DNA from: Mangrovimonas cancribranchiae
GTDB lineage: Bacteria > Bacteroidota > Bacteroidia > Flavobacteriales > Flavobacteriaceae
Direction: 5' to 3'
Assembly (NCBI RefSeq): GCF_037126245.1
Contig: NZ_CP136925.1
Coordinates: forward strand, 186,001 to 250,000
Length of the DNA stretch: 64,000 nt
Under the pieces are notes generated by a model. That model saw only the letters and a list, made by a program, of their open reading frames with translations. It had not been told where the DNA came from and made no database searches. Made by a program: the position numbers and the translations under genes. This document shows positions 60,853 to 64,000 of this stretch, in pieces; the stretch's first letter is position 1; every line of letters starts with the position of its first letter.

Positions 60853-63291
60853 TTATTGTACTGATTTTAATTCAACTTTTGCAGGCTGTAGGTCTTTCCC
60901 AGATACCGTAAGCGAAATATTACCAGCTTCTTTTGTAGATTGTACCAAAACAACAAGTTTGCCGCTAAACAATTTCATAGTTGGTAAATGAAACATCTCT
61001 AACGATGTTGCGTCACCATTACAAGCAGCACGATAAACACCTTTGCCTTCCACTTTAAATTTTAATTGATTAGTAGCTGTAGGACAAGGAATGCCATTTT
61101 TGTCGACTACCGAAACCGTTACAAAGGCAATATCTTCGCCATTGGCTTTTATGGTTGTGGTGTCAGGCTCCAAAACCAATTGATGTGGTTTTCCAGAGGT
61201 TTTTATTTCTTTTTCAGCTGCTGGATTACCTTGATCATCAAAAGCAACGACTTTTAAAGTTCCGGGTTCGTATGTAACGTCCATCCACATTAAACGATAA
61301 CGGTGTTGTGGTGAGCTATTGTTTTTGGTTTGAACGCCCAAACTTTTTCCATTTAAAAATAATTCGGCGCTATTGTAGTTTGTGTACACAAAAACAGGTG
61401 TGATTTCGCCTTCGCGACCTTTCCAATTCCAGTGTGGTAATATATGAAGGGTTTCGTCTTTGGTGTTCCATCGGCTTCTGTACAAATAATAGCGGTCTTT
61501 TGGCAATCCAGCTAAATCGTTAATACCAAAGTAGGAACTTCGTGAAGGCCATACTTCGTCATAAGGTGTTGGTTCGCCCAAGTAATCAAATCCTGTCCAA
61601 ACAAATTCGCCTAAAACCCAAGGCTTGTCATCTTGCAAGATAAAATCGTCTTCAGGAAGATTTGACCAACTGCAATATTCCAAATCGTAAGATGACGATT
61701 GATAATCGTCGTGTTGTATCATACTCCCTTTTTTAGCAGGAAAATGATAAACGCCACGAGAACTTACGGTTGAAGCTGTTTCGGAACCTAAAATATATCC
61801 TTGTGGAAATCGCTCGTAAGCTTCTTCGTATAAATGAACACGATAATTTAAACCAGGAATATCCATAATGGCTCCAAAACCAGATTCCATAACAGCTTTT
61901 ACTTGATCCATACCTACGGTAACTGGACGTGTAGGGTCTTCACGATGAAAAATGTCTTGTAACCATTTGGCACGTTTTACACCTTCGCTACCCCATTGGT
62001 CTGGCACTTCGTTACCAGAACTCCACATTACAATAGATGGATGATTTCTGGTTGCTTTTATAAGGTTTACAATATCTTTTTCGGCATAATCGTCAAAATA
62101 GAGGTTGTAGCCATTTTTTACTTTTGGTTTTTTCCATTCATCAAAGCTTTCGGCCAAAAATAAAAAGCCCATTTCATCACATAGTTCCAATTGTTCAAAC
62201 GAAGGCATATTGTGGGAACTGCGTATGGCGTTGACTCCCATATCTTTTAATATTTTTAATTGACGCCTTAAAGCCGATTTGTTTACGGCTGTTCCCAAAG
62301 GGCCTAAATCGTGGTGTAGACAAACACCTTTAAATTTAGTTGGAACCCCATTCAAATTAAATCCAGATTCTCTATCATATTTAATGTCACGTATTCCAAA
62401 TTTTGTGGTGACTTCGTCTTTTAGGATATTACCAGCGTATAATTTTGAAACAGCTGTATATTGATATGGATTTTCAGTGTCCCATAAAACAGGATTGTTG
62501 ACAGCAATATTTTGTTCAAACTGATTGCCAAAACGTGCTGTAGTTTCATTTGAAACAACTTCGTTGCTTTCAGCATCAAAAATAGTGGTGATTAACTTTA
62601 GGTTATCTCCCGTAACATTGGTTTTTACATTTACTTGAGCAATTTTATCGGTGATATTGGGTGTTGTAATAAAAGTTCCCCATTGATCGATGCTTTCTTG
62701 GTTTTTTACAATCACGCGCACATTTCTGTATAACCCAGCACCAGGATACCACCTTGAAGATAAGCCATTGTTATTTAGCTTTACAGCTAGGGTGTTGTTT
62801 GTCGCTTTTATGTGTTTAGAAATATCAAAATAGAAATAAGCATAGCCATATTTCCATTCACCTACTTTTTTTCCATTGATGAAGACTTCAGGTTCGCTCA
62901 TTGCGCCTTCAAAAAGAATTAAGACTTTTTTATTTTCATTGTAATTAGGAATATCAAATGTGTTTCGGTACCAAGCTTCACCTATGTAAGGTAAAGCGCC
63001 TGTTCGCCCTGTTTTTTCAGTAGCTACAGTTTCTCCGTTTTGAACAATTGCTACGTCTTGTTTGTCTATTTCTTTGTCAAAAGGACCATAAATTGCCCAA
63101 TCGTGCGGTACAGTTACAGATTCCCAGTTGGTGTCATCATAGCCAATTGAAATAGCGTTTGGGTGACTCCCTTTTTGGAATTTCCACCCTTCTTTTAGGG
63201 AGATGACTTCTCGAGTGGTCGTGTTGCTATCTGTTTTAGAACATCCAAAAAATATTAATAGTACTATGAAAAGAAGGCTTCTGTATATCAT
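60853..63291 (-). CDS. Glycoside hydrolase family 2 lipoprotein (beta-galactosidase-like)
   Basis: An 812-residue lipoprotein (signal IVLLIFFGC, Cys17). GH2 domains: sugar-binding (SLKEGWKFQKGSHPNA ... GEAWYRNTFDIP), immunoglobulin-like, and TIM barrel with GVCLHHDLGPLGTAVN, AIRSSHNMPSFE, acid/base Glu428 (SSGNEVPDQ) and nucleophile Glu562 (VLGEFVWTGFDYLG). Two C-terminal beta domains follow. It probably removes beta-galactose units. It lies 2 bp after the GH53 gene, with which it forms a galactan-degrading unit. Confidence 0.93.
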   Translation of the reverse strand: MIYRSLLFIVLLIFFGCSKTDSNTTTREVISLKEGWKFQKGSHPNAISIGYDDTNWESVTVPHDWAIYGPFDKEIDKQDVAIVQNGETVATEKTGRTGALPYIGEAWYRNTFDIPNYNENKKVLILFEGAMSEPEVFINGKKVGEWKYGYAYFYFDISKHIKATNNTLAVKLNNNGLSSRWYPGAGLYRNVRVIVKNQESIDQWGTFITTPNITDKIAQVNVKTNVTGDNLKLITTIFDAESNEVVSNETTARFGNQFEQNIAVNNPVLWDTENPYQYTAVSKLYAGNILKDEVTTKFGIRDIKYDRESGFNLNGVPTKFKGVCLHHDLGPLGTAVNKSALRRQLKILKDMGVNAIRSSHNMPSFEQLELCDEMGFLFLAESFDEWKKPKVKNGYNLYFDDYAEKDIVNLIKATRNHPSIVMWSSGNEVPDQWGSEGVKRAKWLQDIFHREDPTRPVTVGMDQVKAVMESGFGAIMDIPGLNYRVHLYEEAYERFPQGYILGSETASTVSSRGVYHFPAKKGSMIQHDDYQSSSYDLEYCSWSNLPEDDFILQDDKPWVLGEFVWTGFDYLGEPTPYDEVWPSRSSYFGINDLAGLPKDRYYLYRSRWNTKDETLHILPHWNWKGREGEITPVFVYTNYNSAELFLNGKSLGVQTKNNSSPQHRYRLMWMDVTYEPGTLKVVAFDDQGNPAAEKEIKTSGKPHQLVLEPDTTTIKANGEDIAFVTVSVVDKNGIPCPTATNQLKFKVEGKGVYRAACNGDATSLEMFHLPTMKLFSGKLVVLVQSTKEAGNISLTVSGKDLQPAKVELKSVQ

Positions 63292-63293
63292 TA

Positions 63294-64000
63294 TTAATTG
63301 TCTTGTGAACCGTTGTAAAATTGCATTCCCAAAGTGGCTTGATTATTATGGTCGAAAAGCGTGGCGTTATCCCAATGCGAGCCTTGTCCCCATTGTGTGG
63401 AACAGCTGGTAGATACCCAGGCAGGTTCCCAATATACAATGCCTTCGCCACCAGCATTTTTAACTATAGATTGCAATTGATTTAAATAGCCTAATTGCCC
63501 TTGTTGTGTAGCAGAATAGCCAGATACCAAGGCATCGTTACCTAAAATATTGCCTGCATTGTCATTATCTGTCATAGTAAATGGGTAGGCTGTTTCAACA
63601 ATCATTAAACGTTTGTTGTATGTGTTTATTAGTGTGCTTAATGCTGTGCCAACATTGTTAAGGTTGTAGTCGCTCCAAATAGGGTAATACGAAAGTCCAA
63701 TCCAATCATAATCGGTTATACCATTATCCGTAGCTTGCTCAAACCACCATAAACCATTTTCGGGTTGGGCAATGTGAAGCATAACTTGTATGTCTTTATT
63801 TTTTTCGGTTGAAATATGTCTAACAGCTTCAATACCTTTATTGATTAAGTGTGCGTTTCGTTCCCAATCAATAGGCCAAACCAGTTCACCTTGTTGTAAA
63901 ATCATTCCGTTAATTTCGTTTCCAACTTGTACAATTTCGGGTAATAAATTGTTGTCTGATAATTCTTCTAGTGTGTTGTAGGTATAGTTGTAAAGTAACT
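63294..64000 (-). CDS. Glycoside hydrolase family 53 endo-beta-1,4-galactanase, truncated at the window edge
   Basis: The 3' 234 residues of a GH53 enzyme; the frame is open to base 63998 (YTYNTLEELSDNNLLPEIVQ upstream of the first ATG). VGNEINGM carries the acid/base Glu (codon 63915-63917), and LMIVETAYPFT holds the nucleophile Glu. ILQQGELVWP and YDWIGLSYYPIW are typical of GH53. It hydrolyses beta-1,4-galactan (pectic side chains or type I arabinogalactan). The true start and signal lie outside the window. Confidence 0.92.
   Translation of the reverse strand, partial: LLYNYTYNTLEELSDNNLLPEIVQVGNEINGMILQQGELVWPIDWERNAHLINKGIEAVRHISTEKNKDIQVMLHIAQPENGLWWFEQATDNGITDYDWIGLSYYPIWSDYNLNNVGTALSTLINTYNKRLMIVETAYPFTMTDNDNAGNILGNDALVSGYSATQQGQLGYLNQLQSIVKNAGGEGIVYWEPAWVSTSCSTQWGQGSHWDNATLFDHNNQATLGMQFYNGSQDN

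Noticed and set aside
1-64000. CRISPR array, insertion sequences, prophage
   Set aside because: No regularly spaced repeats, no transposase or integrase ORF and no phage genes were seen.

Overview
The window looks like chromosomal DNA from a marine member of the Flavobacteriaceae (Bacteroidota). It is AT-rich. Most recognisable genes are flavobacterial types: rpsP with an acidic tail, DnaE with a fused exonuclease, M56/BlaI pairs, TPR sensor kinases, DUF4230/DUF4260 proteins and a TonB receptor with a CarboxypepD_reg-like domain. Upstream regions repeatedly carry the Bacteroidota -7 box TAnnTTTG. GTG and TTG starts are common and Shine-Dalgarno sequences are rare. I cannot name the genus with confidence. 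|| 1-12.9 kb is housekeeping: a histidine kinase cut by the window edge, a glycosyltransferase, trmB-LysE-ATL, Mrp plus a NifU-like protein, a ferredoxin-NADP reductase/ferredoxin pair, a phosphoesterase, glutaryl-CoA dehydrogenase, and the set trmN-rimM-rpsP. 12.9-18.8 kb holds dnaE, trxA and a DUF58 gene, followed by tRNA-Asp. || 19-26.8 kb is regulatory. A strongly folded intergenic region precedes a 60-residue secreted peptide with a long leader, a TPR sensor kinase and its LuxR-type response regulator. Next comes a BlaI-M56(TonB)-TPR-lipoprotein cluster whose promoter carries three copies of one operator. || 26.7-37.8 kb mixes envelope and housekeeping genes: Bax1-I, glycosyltransferase with flippase-like partner, barrel proteins, ruvC, hemW, a cyclase-family enzyme and several small conserved proteins. 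37.8-42.7 kb has a second BlaI-M56 pair with a different operator, a lone cassette-like DUF1801 insertion, an M20 peptidase and tRNA-Leu. || 42.9-52.5 kb is a co-directional catabolic locus: sodium symporter, acyl-CoA synthetase, lipoprotein alpha/beta hydrolase, unknown helical protein, TonB receptor, cytoplasmic alpha/beta hydrolase and a 3-hydroxybutyrate dehydrogenase. I read it as a possible uptake and degradation system for 3-hydroxybutyrate (oligo)esters, laid out like a polysaccharide utilization locus but without SusD. || 52.5-60.8 kb has a 1225-residue lipoprotein that appears to join a metallophosphatase, a kinase-like segment and an Omp85-like barrel. It is followed by an HD-domain protein with a Pycsar-effector-type membrane domain and a convergent GAF protein. 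The right edge enters a galactan utilization locus (GH2 lipoprotein and GH53 endo-galactanase, the latter cut by the edge).
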